From NCBI GenBank assembly GCA_916613615.1, contig OU744736.1, forward strand, positions 10,985,724 through 11,049,723: a DNA stretch of 64,000 bases. Direction: 5' to 3'. Below, piece after piece: positions 54,398 through 64,000 of the stretch. The notes beneath the pieces were generated by a model, which saw only the letters and a program-made list of their open reading frames with translations, had not been told where the DNA came from and made no database searches. Each line of letters begins with the position of its first letter. The first letter of the stretch is position 1. The translations under genes were made by a program, and so were the position numbers. The DNA is from Steromphala cineraria. Lineage: Eukaryota; Mollusca; Gastropoda; Trochida; Trochidae.

Positions 54398-57300
54398 GTC
54401 CGCCGCCGCCGCCGCCGCACTCGTACTACTAGCTATAACTTTTTTCCCCTAAGCTTTCCAGAACTCTTACTCATACCTTACTCCTCATACCTCGGGGGAA
54501 CGATTTTGACACGTTCACTTTCAAGGTCAAAGGTCAAGGTCACGAGCTATGTATTCACACTAAGAATTCCTTGTAAACGCGATAACTTGAAAAGTTTTTG
54601 TGCTATGAAGCTCTAACTTGGTATATATCATCCTTGGAAAAGTAAAAAAATTTGAAAAGGTTTTGGCTACAATCCGTCAAAGGTCAAGGTCACAGCAAGG
54701 TCATGACGTAAGCATGTTTTAGCGAAAATGCTTTATTTTAACTATGAACACTTTTAATCAATACATGATTGTTATACTCAATAAAAAGTGTTCAATGATT
54801 GTGTGACCTTGAAGGTCAAAGGTCAAGGTCATGAGATATGAGTTATTACAAAATGCACTAAATTGAGGTATAACTTTATCCCATTTAGCTTTTCAGAACT
54901 CATGAACATGTCTAAATGTTAATACTTCCAGGGAATCATTATGACATGTTCACTTTCAAGTTCAAAGGTCAAGGTCACGAGTTATAAAATCACCACAAAA
55001 TTTTTTGTAAACACGGTAACTTGAAAAGTTTTTGTGCTATGAAGCTCTAACTTGGTATATATCATCCTTGGAAAAGTAAAAAATTTTGAAAAGGTTTCGG
55101 CTACAATCTGTCAAAGGTCAAGGTCACAGCAAGGTCATGACTTAAGCATGGTTTAGCGAAAATGCTTAATTTTAACTATGATCACTTTTAATCAATACAT
55201 GATTGTTATACTCAATAAAAAGTGTTCAATTATTGTGTGACTACCTTGAAGGTCAAAGGTCAAGGTCATGAGATATGAGTTATTGCAATTCCTTTTAAAC
55301 ACAATAACTTGAAAAGTTTTTGTGCTATGAAGTTTAGATTTTGTATATATTATCTCTTGAGAAGTTCAACATTTTCAAAAAGTTTTGGGTACTAACTGTC
55401 GAAGGTCAAGGTCACAGCAAGGTCAACATATATGGAGAAAATGGATTAATTGTATTTTTAACACTTTATTTCATTACAATAATGTTATACTCAATGAAAT
55501 GTGTTCATTGATTGTGTGACCTTGAGTGTCAAAGGTCAAGGTCACGAGAAAATTCCCAATTTGGTGAGGCCTGTAAAAGGCGGAACAGGGTAAGGCGAAA
55601 CCCAAAGTTCCGGGGCTGCTCTGCTTTTGCGGTATCCCGCAAACGCTAATCTAGTTTCAATTGTTTCTTTATTTGTGTTTACATAACTTATTTACATTCT
55701 TATTTCAAAAAAATATTACAAGTTTTGTATTTACTCAACTTTTAAAGCATCCAGACTAGTATTAAGTTAAAGGGACTGATGGCTGTCCACAGATCCATCA
55801 GTCTTAGTTTCCTGCCTTTGAAACTTGGAAAGTATTTTGATATTAAAGAATTCAGAAATATTTTAGATCAGAATGGTTACTGGTTAACAACTGACTCCTT
55901 TTTGAAATTGTATTTTGTAAATTGCCTTGCACAAATTTAAAAAAATCCTTGAGATTTAGGAAGGGTGTAAGTAGGCTGAACAAACCAAAATATTTATAAA
56001 TAAGGTTACTGTGGAGGTAACTAGGACTAGCAGTGAAAATATTATACAGTAATAGACTGGTGATGAGGTCAATAACTTTTATGGACGTGATAACAATATT
56101 GACCGAGGATGAAGTCTGAGGTCAATATTGTTTTCCTTTAATCTTAAAAATAGGTATTTACCAAATTAACCAGTCCGTAATTGTTTAATCATGTCTGGGC
56201 TATGATATAAAAGGGATTAAACTTCAGTCATGAATTATATTTTGGCTCAATTGTTAACGAATGGTCTGTGAAGTCATGATAGCAATAGCGTGAAGTTATG
56301 AAACTGCAGTTTGTCAGGTCTTTTTTAGGAACTCAAGTCAATATCACTTTGGGTCAAACTCGGGGTAAATATGACTTTCTGTTTACTGCAACTTGTCCCA
56401 CTCTTGACCAATCATATTGCTTGAAAATTGGACTTGCATGATAATAGAAATATTCAAACAGGAAGTGTCTGGGAATTATCCTGAACCAGAGAATGGAAAT
56501 TGTTGACGAAGAATTTGATCCATTTATTGTATTCATTTATAGATGTGAACTTAGTCTGAATATCCTAGTCACGTTGTAAGATATTGGGCTCCAAAAATAG
56601 CTTGTTTGCAAAGTTCGGACTGAGAGATGCGATGATATATTGATGCATTGAGAATCGTGATATTAATCAACGATAAATGTATAAATAGTTTCTTGGCGAA
56701 GTAGTGACTGAGAGTTGTTTTCAAAGGTTCTGTTTGAGATATTTCAGATCAACGGCATCAATATAAAGAAAAAATGCTTTTTATGAAAATTAAATTGTTT
56801 GGAAAATTCAATAACTATGTCATCATGTCATGGATGTTACAATAATTCCACTTATAATTTCCCTGGCTGCAAAATGAAGAAGTGTTGATACACAATATTA
56901 AGGATATTCAGTAGAAAAAAAGGCAGTACTTTTGACAAACATCTATATTTTTAGGTTAACCCTTACGATGCGGGGCGCGTGATATTTACGGGCCAAATAT
57001 GAAATGGCACGTAAGCCCTCTTGGCGAAATCCGTAACTTTCAGGATAAGGCTATATATTGACTGCAAGCAGTCTTGGCTGCTCCCGGATATAAAATATCA
57101 AACCTTTTCTCAAAAATGAATGAGGGTACCCACCTTGCGGCATTCTTATCTCACGAACCATTAGAGATAATTTTATAATTTTTACATCATCGTATAGAAG
57201 AGAGAATTGTCTTTATTTCCATGTATCATATGTATATCCGCGCACAAAAATAAAGAAGCGGTTAATCAGGATATAACGGTGGCTGGCACCGGACAAAACA

Positions 57301-60019
57301 ATTCCGCCACGTGGGCTTGTAGAGCAAAAATATATAGCTGCATCGTAAGGGTTAAATAAGCAATTTTATAGTCAAAGAATCAGTATCACAATACAGACAT
57401 CATATCACAATATGTAAATTTATTTAGATAAACTTCCTTGAAATGATTTATATTATTGTTATAGATAATAGAAAGAAAATAATTGATTACCTGTTGAGAT
57501 GTAAAACTGAAATTTTCAGGGATCATTTTGATTGTATTTGTTAGTTTCAAATTTGAAAATGATGTTAATGTGGTATGTTATTATTTTCTAGAAGCGATTG
57601 ATAATGTGGTATTATTTTGATAATAAAATTGTAATTCTAAGTGACTCTTTTGAAAAGCTTTGTTATATTCACATGGTAATTGATGGTATTGAGGTATGTG
57701 ATTGTTATATCAGTATTACGGTAATGGTAATGCTTTTACTAATTTGGTTAACTTTCTAACTAGATATTAATGATAATGTGGTATCCACAATCTTACATTC
57801 ACCTGAGCCAACGGGCGCTAACGATCTACAATACATATCAAGCTCTCGGTAATTACACTGATAGCACATTTCTCCACAACAGGCTGTCGTAAGCTGACTT
57901 TACGTCAATGATCCCATGCATACCAGTCTATCGATCACAGGCTCGCTGCAGTTATTGACCAAACTTGCTTCTCTAGTTAGAGCTCTGTAAATCGCAGTCG
58001 ACCTTGTGGGGAGGGTCCTCTGGGACTCATAGAATAATTCTGCAATTGGATTGTGATTGTTTGCTACTGGCGGGGGCTTGAGTCGCTGGTAATTATTCAC
58101 AAGTTGATTACATCAACAGCAGGCTCTACAACAACGATAGGGCAGGCATGTAATATGTTCTGACAACTGTATAAACAGATCACGTTCAAGTTGCTGATAG
58201 GCTGCAAGCTGTGTTCATACATAGACAGTTATATGTTGATTTTTATCATCATGAAAGTAGTCATTGTTTGGATATGATTTTTGATCAATTTAGTGGTTTT
58301 GCAACATATCTTGAAAAATAGGGGAAATTTTTCGGTAAGGATAAATTGACAAAAGCTTTATTTCGGTAAAATGAAAATCATTTTGATTGATATCATTGCA
58401 AAGACATCTTACAGTAAAGAAAATCTTGACAAGAAGCAAGAATATTTCTGAAGAACAGCTTCACCTTGCAAGGTTACTGCGTGGCCTTGATATCCTACTA
58501 ACATCCTTTACTACTAGACTGCAAATGACCTTGAAATCCTATTGACACCCTGACCTGATTATTCTGATCCTGTCATTTTATTTGTTGTCATTTTGACCTG
58601 AGCAGTGACAGTTATAAAATCAATAGTTATCATTGATGGTTCTATAAAGAAAGGCTTTGCATTTGTATTGCATTGGACTTCTCCAAGTAGAGGATCAATT
58701 CGGACAAATATTCCTGGTAGAAATTTGTTTTGTGGGAATAAAGGAAAAATAAATCATTGTCCTGTGCGGTTAAGTAAAAGCGTCGTTTCCCTGCAGTCCG
58801 ATACATCAGTCTGGAACTGAACAGTAATCTCGGATTAGGCTCTCTAAGGACAAACTGCAAAAACTAACAGGGAATATTCTGGATGATGCTCTAGATGATT
58901 TTCTGAAGATGCTCAGACAAAAAACTATGATAGAGATCTTTTATTTTGAAGCTTAAGGTAATAGGATGGATGTTGATTAATGAGTTTGTGATTGGAAGCT
59001 TTGTTTCACTATAATGTACTTCAAGTTATGGGTTATGAACAGTGACTTAAATGAAAGGGAAGTGGAATGAATGAGCTTTGCCAGGCCTTAGATTTGAAGT
59101 CATTTTGAAAAAGAAATAAATCTATGGATGCCCAAATAGTAACTGTCAGCTCATGCTATTTTATGATTGTTTATAGATTTGTCATGGGTGACCTCATGCA
59201 AGATGATAAGACAGGGATTAAAAACTGGCTTTCAAGATATAAGCCCTTATGATATAAATAGATTATAACTACAGTCCTACAAAAAATTTAAGTTAGTAAA
59301 TGTATTTTAAAAATAGGTTTGAGTTAAAATTCATGATATTTTTTATGGTATAAGAGAATATACTGTGAGGTGACTTGGGGTTAACTGCCCTTTTCAAGAT
59401 TAATTAATTCATATATTGGCTGCTAGTATTATTGCAGAAAGCCCCCAATACTATTGTGGCTATGCATTGCAATGAAACCTGTAAGCATAGGCTGGAACTA
59501 GCAAACCATGGGTGGTATTGCACTGAAAGTCAGTGTAGTATTGCACAAATATTGATTAAGATGCCAATACTAACTTCTGATAATTATAATTTGTTTTCTA
59601 ATTTCTTAATAATCTAATGTGTACATATATTTCTTACTATTTACATGACATGATGGAACTAGATGGATTGATTATATCAATGAAGACAATTATCCATTTA
59701 CAACACTCGTTCCTGCCAGCGAAATCCATGTTCATTGTCTCCACTAATGTCTTCCAACTTACTGCATCATAGCTCAGTACAATTTTATCTGGGTATGGGC
59801 AACAGGCCTGATTGTTTGTTTCAAACCCTGCATGGACAAAAGTCCAAATTAACTCCTCTGTTTGTACTTACATTCTGGTACCGTTTTATGCAACTTGTCA
59901 TGATTGTTTTATTTTGGTTGGTATGATAAAAGTGTTTCAATGTATTTCAGGCAAAAGCAAGGAGGCCGAAATCAAGAGAATTAACAAGGAATTAGCCAAT
60001 ATTAGGAACAAGTTTAAAG
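49389..60019 (+). CDS. AP2A: AP-2 complex subunit alpha (alpha-adaptin), first two coding exons; gene continues past the right edge
   Basis: Two exons give the first 43 residues and one base of the next codon: MPAVKGDGMRGLAVFISDIR, then N, C and KSKEAEIKRINKELANIRNK, FK. This is nearly identical to the N terminus of animal alpha-adaptins (AP2A1/AP2A2 in vertebrates). Alpha-adaptin is a large subunit of the AP-2 heterotetramer at the plasma membrane. Its N-terminal trunk begins with these helices, binds PtdIns(4,5)P2 and carries cargo and clathrin into endocytic pits. Intron 1 is 10.5 kb (49453-59950) and repeat-filled. Intron 2 starts at 60020, and no further AP2A exon is visible before 64000. 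The gene lies divergent to DCDC1. Whether the species has one or two paralogues cannot be told. Confidence 0.95.
49499..49725. repeat. CAGGGATTGG-family MITE in AP2A intron 1
   Basis: CAGGGAATCAGATTGGG at the left and TCCCAATCCCTG at the right, with GGCCATGGGC, AATGGCCCATTC and TGAAAATGTCATTGTC inside, match the copies at 38205 and 44944. It lies 46 bp past the exon donor. Confidence 0.62.
49726..50351 (+). other. AP2A intron 1, plain part
   Basis: No recognised elements. Confidence 0.5.
50352..50700 (-). mobile_element. Family A element, short inverted copy
   Basis: It starts GCTCACTTGACC and GGCCCGATGGGCTTATGG, then CATGGCATAGTGTCCGG, one full and one partial core (GGCCTAGAAAGCTGAAACTT; TTCATCTTCTTTTCCAGAAG) and ends GATGAGCTACAGAGCC plus AATGGCTC. 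It is the reverse complement of the array at 9423-11720 but with fewer cores, so core number varies between copies. Confidence 0.82.
50701..52659 (+). other. AP2A intron 1, plain part
   Basis: About 2 kb of AT-rich sequence with no recognised gene, repeat or RNA. The ORFs at 51085 and 51754 have no domain. Confidence 0.5.
52660..52990 (-). repeat. Decayed family A cores
   Basis: TGTACGACTCCTTGCCTAGT with AAGGATTATGATTTATA, later CTGTACAGACTC and TTAGCTGATGAGG, then GCTTAGAAATTTGAAAC and GATCAGGATTCTAATTTATA, are diverged versions of the family A core in the orientation of the 50352 copy. About two cores, old. Confidence 0.6.
53175..53333. mobile_element. pogo/Tigger-like MITE
   Basis: The left TIR is CAGTAGAACACGGATATAGC; the right end reverse-complemented is CAGTAGAACACTGATACAAC. 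A TA lies on each side (53173-53174, 53334-53335). TA duplications and CAGTAGAAC-type ends fit the pogo branch of Tc1/mariner. It is 159 bp with no coding capacity. Confidence 0.75.
53336..54316 (+). other. AP2A intron 1, plain part
   Basis: No recognised elements in this AT-rich kilobase. Confidence 0.5.
54317..55654 (+). mobile_element. Family D tandem-core element (Helitron/Helentron-like), 435-bp period
   Basis: It begins with a perfect hairpin AGCAGCCCCGTC-TAAG-GACGGGGCTGCT, then a (CCG)n tract (54367-54419). Cores of about 435 bp follow (GAAGGTCAAAGGTCAAGGTC at 54811 and about 55247; 2.3-2.5 copies). Near the end CGGGGCTGCT (55613-55622) complements the start. A final hairpin TTTGCGG-TATC-CCGCAAA precedes CTAATCTAG, so the 3' end has a hairpin and a CTAG as in Helitrons. 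No Rep/helicase is encoded. Confidence 0.82.
54367..54419 (+). repeat. (CCG)n trinucleotide run
   Basis: About 17 GCC/CCG trinucleotides with one CGT interruption, in the family D element. It is unusually GC-rich for the window. Confidence 0.92.
55655..56959 (+). other. AP2A intron 1 with a small foldback
   Basis: A hairpin AACAATATTGACC (56092-56104) / GGTCAATATTGTT (56120-56132) lies within a wider pair GACTGGT (56055) / ACCAGTC (about 56178), possibly a 130-bp MITE. The remainder is plain. Confidence 0.5.
56960..57351. mobile_element. piggyBac-type MITE
   Basis: The ends CCCTTACGATGC and GCATCGTAAGGG are flanked by TTAA on both sides (56956-56959, 57352-57355). TTAA target duplication with CCCTT ends is the hallmark of piggyBac. 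It is 392 bp and encodes nothing. Confidence 0.9.
57356..59365 (+). other. AP2A intron 1, plain part
   Basis: About 2 kb with no gene or repeat that I recognise. The two ORFs at about 57900 and 58605-58860 have no domain or splice support. Confidence 0.5.
59366..59560 (+). repeat. SINE-like dispersed repeat, copy 3
   Basis: GTGAGGTGACTTGGGGTTAA, GGCTGCTAGTATTATTGCAG, GCATAGGCTGGAACTAGC and CTGAAAGTCAGTGTAGTATT align with 4924 and 17525. Confidence 0.62.
59951..60019 (+). CDS. AP2A: AP2A coding exon 2
   Basis: Acceptor TGTATTTCAG|GCAAAA and donor TTTAAAG|GTGAGT, 69 nt, phase 1 to 1. It encodes the rest of C22 and KSKEAEIKRINKELANIRNK, FK, with G continuing in the next exon. It is a near-invariant alpha-adaptin helix. 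Confidence 0.96.
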
Positions 60020-61526
60020 GTGAGTCAAGAATTTTTTATGAAAGAACATTTTGAAATAGTCAAGTTAATATTGACATTTCAAAAAATATATTTGAATATG
60101 TTACATAACACTTTCAGCTGTTTAGAAAAGCCATTCAACATTTTTGTCACAAATACTCAGTGTTGTTCCTAGAAGAATTTTCCTGGGGAAATTTGACGGC
60201 TCTTTTGGCTTGGTGTCCCCTACAATTTGAGAAAATATGGTACTTTCACCATTTCAAAGGATCCTATCTGCTCTTATGCCAAAATGACCCCTCAACTTAT
60301 CACGTAGGAACAACACTAAATGCGGTGTCCTTGATATTGTATAGAAAGAAAACCAACTCCTTGCTGTTGGTTTCCTGTCAGCATGTGGTTGGTGTTGTAG
60401 CCTAAATGTGAGCGGGAGAGACAGGTGGTCAGCGCTGTGTTGAGTTAACCACCGAGGAATTGTAGCAGGGAAACACCAACATTGTTTTGCTCACTTTACT
60501 GGATCTGGCATTTGATTCAGTTTTATATAGAGTGTTTTGGCTTATAATGTTGCCAACTTGAGAAACTGTTGTCTATCATTGAGAAGAATTGAACATTTCT
60601 GCCATAAAATATAAAATCAATGAAATATTTACAATGGTGTTATTTCATCGGAAAGTAGTGACCATTACCTATTTGATAATTATTGATTCATCATAGTGGC
60701 ATCAAAATGTTTTTTATGTTTTGTTTTTTCAAAATAAAAAAGGCGTGTTAATTAAGCACTATCAAAATTTGTTGACAGTATTGCATATGTCTTTTAACTG
60801 GTGTATTTAGTATGTAGAATTTAGCTTTTCACCATATTACAATGCATTTTGTGATGAATATGCAAGTTGAGCAAGTGCAATTGTTTTGAGCTTTCCATTA
60901 GAACTTATGAAATTAAAAATGTCAAATACAAATAATATCACGAAAGATTCTCTGTATGACCTTGAACAAGGTAGATATTGATGCTTAGCATACATGAACA
61001 GTAGCAAATGTTTTGTGCTTTCAATTAGTACTTATGAATTTTTTGCGCATGTCAAATACAAATAGATTTCACGAAATATACTCTGTGTAACATGGTTTGA
61101 TATTGATGCTTTAGCGAATATGAACAGAAGCTTTATCAGCAATGTGGCCTTTGTATCACCGGTGACAACAATACGTGTAGATAAAAGGGTCTGGCGACAG
61201 ATGTGTTTTGATAACATCATCAATTACACTCAAATGGACTCGTACAGTGAACTCATAACACTATAGTGATATTGATGGTTGTGTTGAGTAAATATATTGA
61301 TGACACTCTACATCATTTATCAAACTTCATTATTTTAGCAGTTACTTCAGGTATTTATGTTATTTATTTAATGGAAAATATGTTGATTTGAAATAACTAT
61401 CTTACTTTAACGAAAAAAATTATTGCAGTTATGCTCATTTCATAAAATGTGCTTGGAAATTATTATTTAAAAAAAAACCCCAGTAAATGATTAAAAATAA
61501 TTTCTTAAATAATTATTTATGAAATA
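60020..61526 (+). other. AP2A intron 2, plain part
   Basis: No recognised elements. The ORF at 60160 is not supported. The conserved next AP2A exon (starting after KFKG) was looked for in translation and is not seen up to 64000. Confidence 0.55.
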
Positions 61527-63016
61527 CCGTATTCGCCGTAATAAGCGCCCTGCTCCAATAAGCGCCCCCCAAAGGTTTTTGCAATTAACTCTAATAACCG
61601 CCCATGTATACCAGCGGTACTAAATAATAAATTCAACTTACCTAAATTCAATCCAACAACCCCTTCAGACGAGAAACTAGTCGCTGAGAGCCCTCGACAA
61701 GGAATTTCCAACCCGCCTGCTCCTGTCGAGTGTCTATATTTATCATCTGTCACCATGCAGTGACACAATCGATGTCAGACGATCGAGTTAGCAATGTTTA
61801 CACCGGAATAAAAAATGCACAAGTTTACATCGATTTAATTTCTTGAAAAATAAAAATACATTGTGTCATTGTCCAGTTATTGCTTTTAATGACTATATGC
61901 ATTGTAAATTAATAAAAATAAATTAATATATTGTTTTTAAATATTCAGGCATCATTAACATACTGTTAATTCAGCAGATATCACGATGTATGTGGCTTCA
62001 CTTGAATCATCGATCGTGAATTGATTTCCTAAATGTTATCAAGAAATATCGCTTTAAAAGGCTTGTTATCCATTCTATATGTTTAATATGTCCATTTCCA
62101 AACTTATTTATCATATTTAATCAAAGTTCAAAGATATATTTGTCAAATATACTTTCGCGAAAGCACGTTGTTTTACTGCACTTGGAATCTCTATCGTAAT
62201 TTCTTGACGACAAATAATATTATTAATATTCTTTCGTGCTCATGATCATAATTTTTGCATGTTTTTCTTCGAATTTTATATAAGTAAATATTTCAATTAA
62301 CTACATGTTGTTTTGGAAAATGTAATATATCGAAAATGTTTAACAAATATTTGAATATGTAGACATTTAATAATGTATCGACAATTTGTTGTCATGAATT
62401 TATTACAACCACGTTTCAGTTTCATACATCGTTTTCAAATCGACTTGCTGATTGGTTGACCTACATTTCTGGACCAATGAAAAGGCTTGTAACAAAGATC
62501 TCTCTACCCGTAAACACATGCAGCAAAAGCTGTCGACTGATTATTCACGTTCATTTTTCATGAGAATAATATTATGTAATCTGATTAAAACAAACAACAA
62601 ACAATGTAAGTTAGCATTTGCAATTTCTTTTATCATTCTTTTCAATAATATACGTCTGGAAAAGTGTCACTTGATATTTAAGAAGACTTTAACAATATAG
62701 TCAAAAGTATCGATGTCAATTTTCAATGCAACTCGCACAATGATTTTCTTGGTTGGGGTCTCTCGCCGCCATAGGCAATGTGATTTCTGTTCTGTTTCAC
62801 TTTGAGGAATTAAAGGATACATTGAGCAGCAATGTGTTATTTTCAACTCGATAATGTGTAAGTATGTTTTGAACGCCTGTATCAATCATCAAAGACAACC
62901 TAAACACAGTTCCACGTGAGTAGTCTATATTTTTCGTTCGACACTCACATCATTTTAATAAGCGCCCACCCAAATAAATTTTTAAGCGCCCTGGGCGCTT
63001 ATAACGGCGAATACGG
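61527..63016. mobile_element. 1.5-kb TA-flanked inverted-repeat transposon, non-autonomous
   Basis: The left end CCGTATTCGCCGTAATAAGC and the reverse-complemented right end CCGTATTCGCCGTTATAAGC continue with GCCC, and both carry a second inner AATAAGCGCCC motif. TA lies outside each end (61525-61526, 63017-63018). It includes the 70-bp segment shared with 6140 (62699-62770). No intact transposase; the ORFs are short. TA suggests Tc1/mariner or a related TA-targeting superfamily. Confidence 0.75.
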
Positions 63017-63225
63017 TAAGTGATATATGCAAATTTTAAGTTTCTTTTGGTAGTGACGTTTAAGACCTTGAGAGTCAGGATATAAAATATTTTAGCATTT
63101 ATACAGAGAATAAAATCTTCATTGCCATTTTTTTTTTGGCTTTATAGAATACAAATAAAAGATTAAAAATTAATTTCTTGAAAATCATTTATAAAATAAG
63201 TGATAGATGAAAATTTTATGTTTAA

Positions 63226-64000
63226 CCCTTTATATACTGCTAGCGCCTACAAGCGCAAGATAAAAAGTTGCTTCTACAACTCATTGACGCATTGAGGCGC
63301 ACCCACGAAACGGCTCCTGTCACTCAGTGACGCTTACAAGCGCGCTGTTTGGAATCCCTGTATCCTCAATGACGCTTCTATGCGCAAGCGGGGATGTCGA
63401 GAAAAATGACTAACTTCAGATAAAAGTAATGTGTTAAAATCCAAATTGACATAAATGCAGTGGAAGATTTTCATTATATTCTGTCAAAATGTTAAAAGTT
63501 TTGGGGGAAAAATGTTTTCGAAGAAAATTTGCCGATCTTTTGCATCATCACCGTGCAGTGTCAACATTACATTTTCTATAAATGTACATTGTTTTGAAAC
63601 ACAAAAGTTTCTAAAAACTATAATTTCGTGATAATATTTATACTAGGGTATAAGAAAAAGATGAAAGAAATTTCAAATGCATCTTAGATCAACATAAAAC
63701 GAACATGAATGCAAACTAAATCTGTCAACACGAGTGCGCACGTGGCTTGTAATCAAATCGATTATACAATTTTTAAAAACAAAATACGAACATTTGCACA
63801 ATTGCTTGATGAAATATAGCTGATATTGAATTCGAAAATTCTTAATTTATATTATGTCTCTCGATTTTTCTGTCGATTATAAGTCAAAAGAAATAGATAA
63901 CTTCAAAACGGCAACTGACCTAAGGAACAGATTTCGTGACGACAACTTACTAGAGTGAACAATCACAAGTTGGTGCATCGGTCACAAAAGAGATCGATTA
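63226..64000. mobile_element. Possible piggyBac-like element end, running off the edge
   Basis: TTAA at 63222-63225 followed by CCCTTTATATACTGC resembles the other piggyBac end here (TTAA|CCCTTACGATGC). Behind it, a GC-richer patch to about 63400 repeats motifs such as CAAGCGC and TGACGCTT (ACAAGCGCAAG, TGACGCATTG, TGACGCTTACAAGCGC, TGACGCTTCTATGCGCAAGC). The partner end is not in the window, so this is tentative. Confidence 0.35.

Noticed and set aside
60020..64000. A third AP2A exon inside the window
   Set aside because: The next conserved segment after KFKG is not seen in any plus-strand frame; the gene must continue beyond the edge.

Overview
The window is animal nuclear DNA, most likely from a bivalve mollusc or another lophotrochozoan. 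The evidence is AT-rich, intron-rich sequence with small exons bounded by GT/GC-AG splice sites, two genes that read as conserved metazoan orthologues, and a dense population of hairpin-ended tandem-core repeats, MITEs and a DIRS-type retrotransposon of kinds common in bivalve genomes. The species cannot be fixed from the sequence. There is nothing prokaryotic here: no operons and no CRISPR.

Gene 1 is on the minus strand and fills 7672-43.9 kb. I could read 40 coding exons plus one likely non-coding first exon. All exon phases join without a break and sum to 5,610 nt, that is 1,869 codons plus a stop. The product is the orthologue of doublecortin domain-containing protein 1 (DCDC1). It has about six doublecortin (DCX) units, two ricin-B/beta-trefoil-like segments, a short coiled coil and an acidic insert. 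Intron 15 carries a 6.5 kb DIRS-like tyrosine-recombinase retrotransposon (25777-32323) with inverted terminal repeats, an internal complementary region, a gag-like ORF, RT-RNase H (with frameshifts) and a tyrosine recombinase. The acceptor of exon 9 has been amplified into a 9-copy, 51-bp, in-frame minisatellite, which I consider the most unusual object in the window.

Gene 2 is on the plus strand. The first two coding exons of the AP-2 clathrin adaptor alpha subunit lie at 49389-49452 and 59951-60019. The rest of the gene is beyond the right edge. The two genes are head to head, with about 5.4 kb between the DCDC1 first exon and the AP2A start codon. A palindromic RFX/X-box-like site overlapping a CRE sits at the DCDC1 promoter.

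Repeats take up most of the remaining sequence. Five families of tandem-core repeats (A: 9.4-11.7, 50.35-50.7, 52.7-53.0 kb; B: 19.65-20.22 kb; C: 47.0-47.4 and 47.9-49.0 kb; D: 54.3-55.65 kb; E: 1-0.94 kb) resemble Helentron/pearl non-autonomous elements. Four of them show terminal hairpins or short inverted repeats and an attached microsatellite. Two show clear higher-order repeats (467 bp and 725 bp). Cut-and-paste derived MITEs with readable TIRs and TSDs include hAT (4438), PIF/Harbinger (42433), pogo-like (53175), piggyBac (56960, and a probable second end at 63226) and a 1.5 kb TA-flanked element (61527). A 1.2 kb inverted structure at 36.24-37.5 kb carries tRNA-like sequences in its arms. 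SINE-like fragments recur in the introns.
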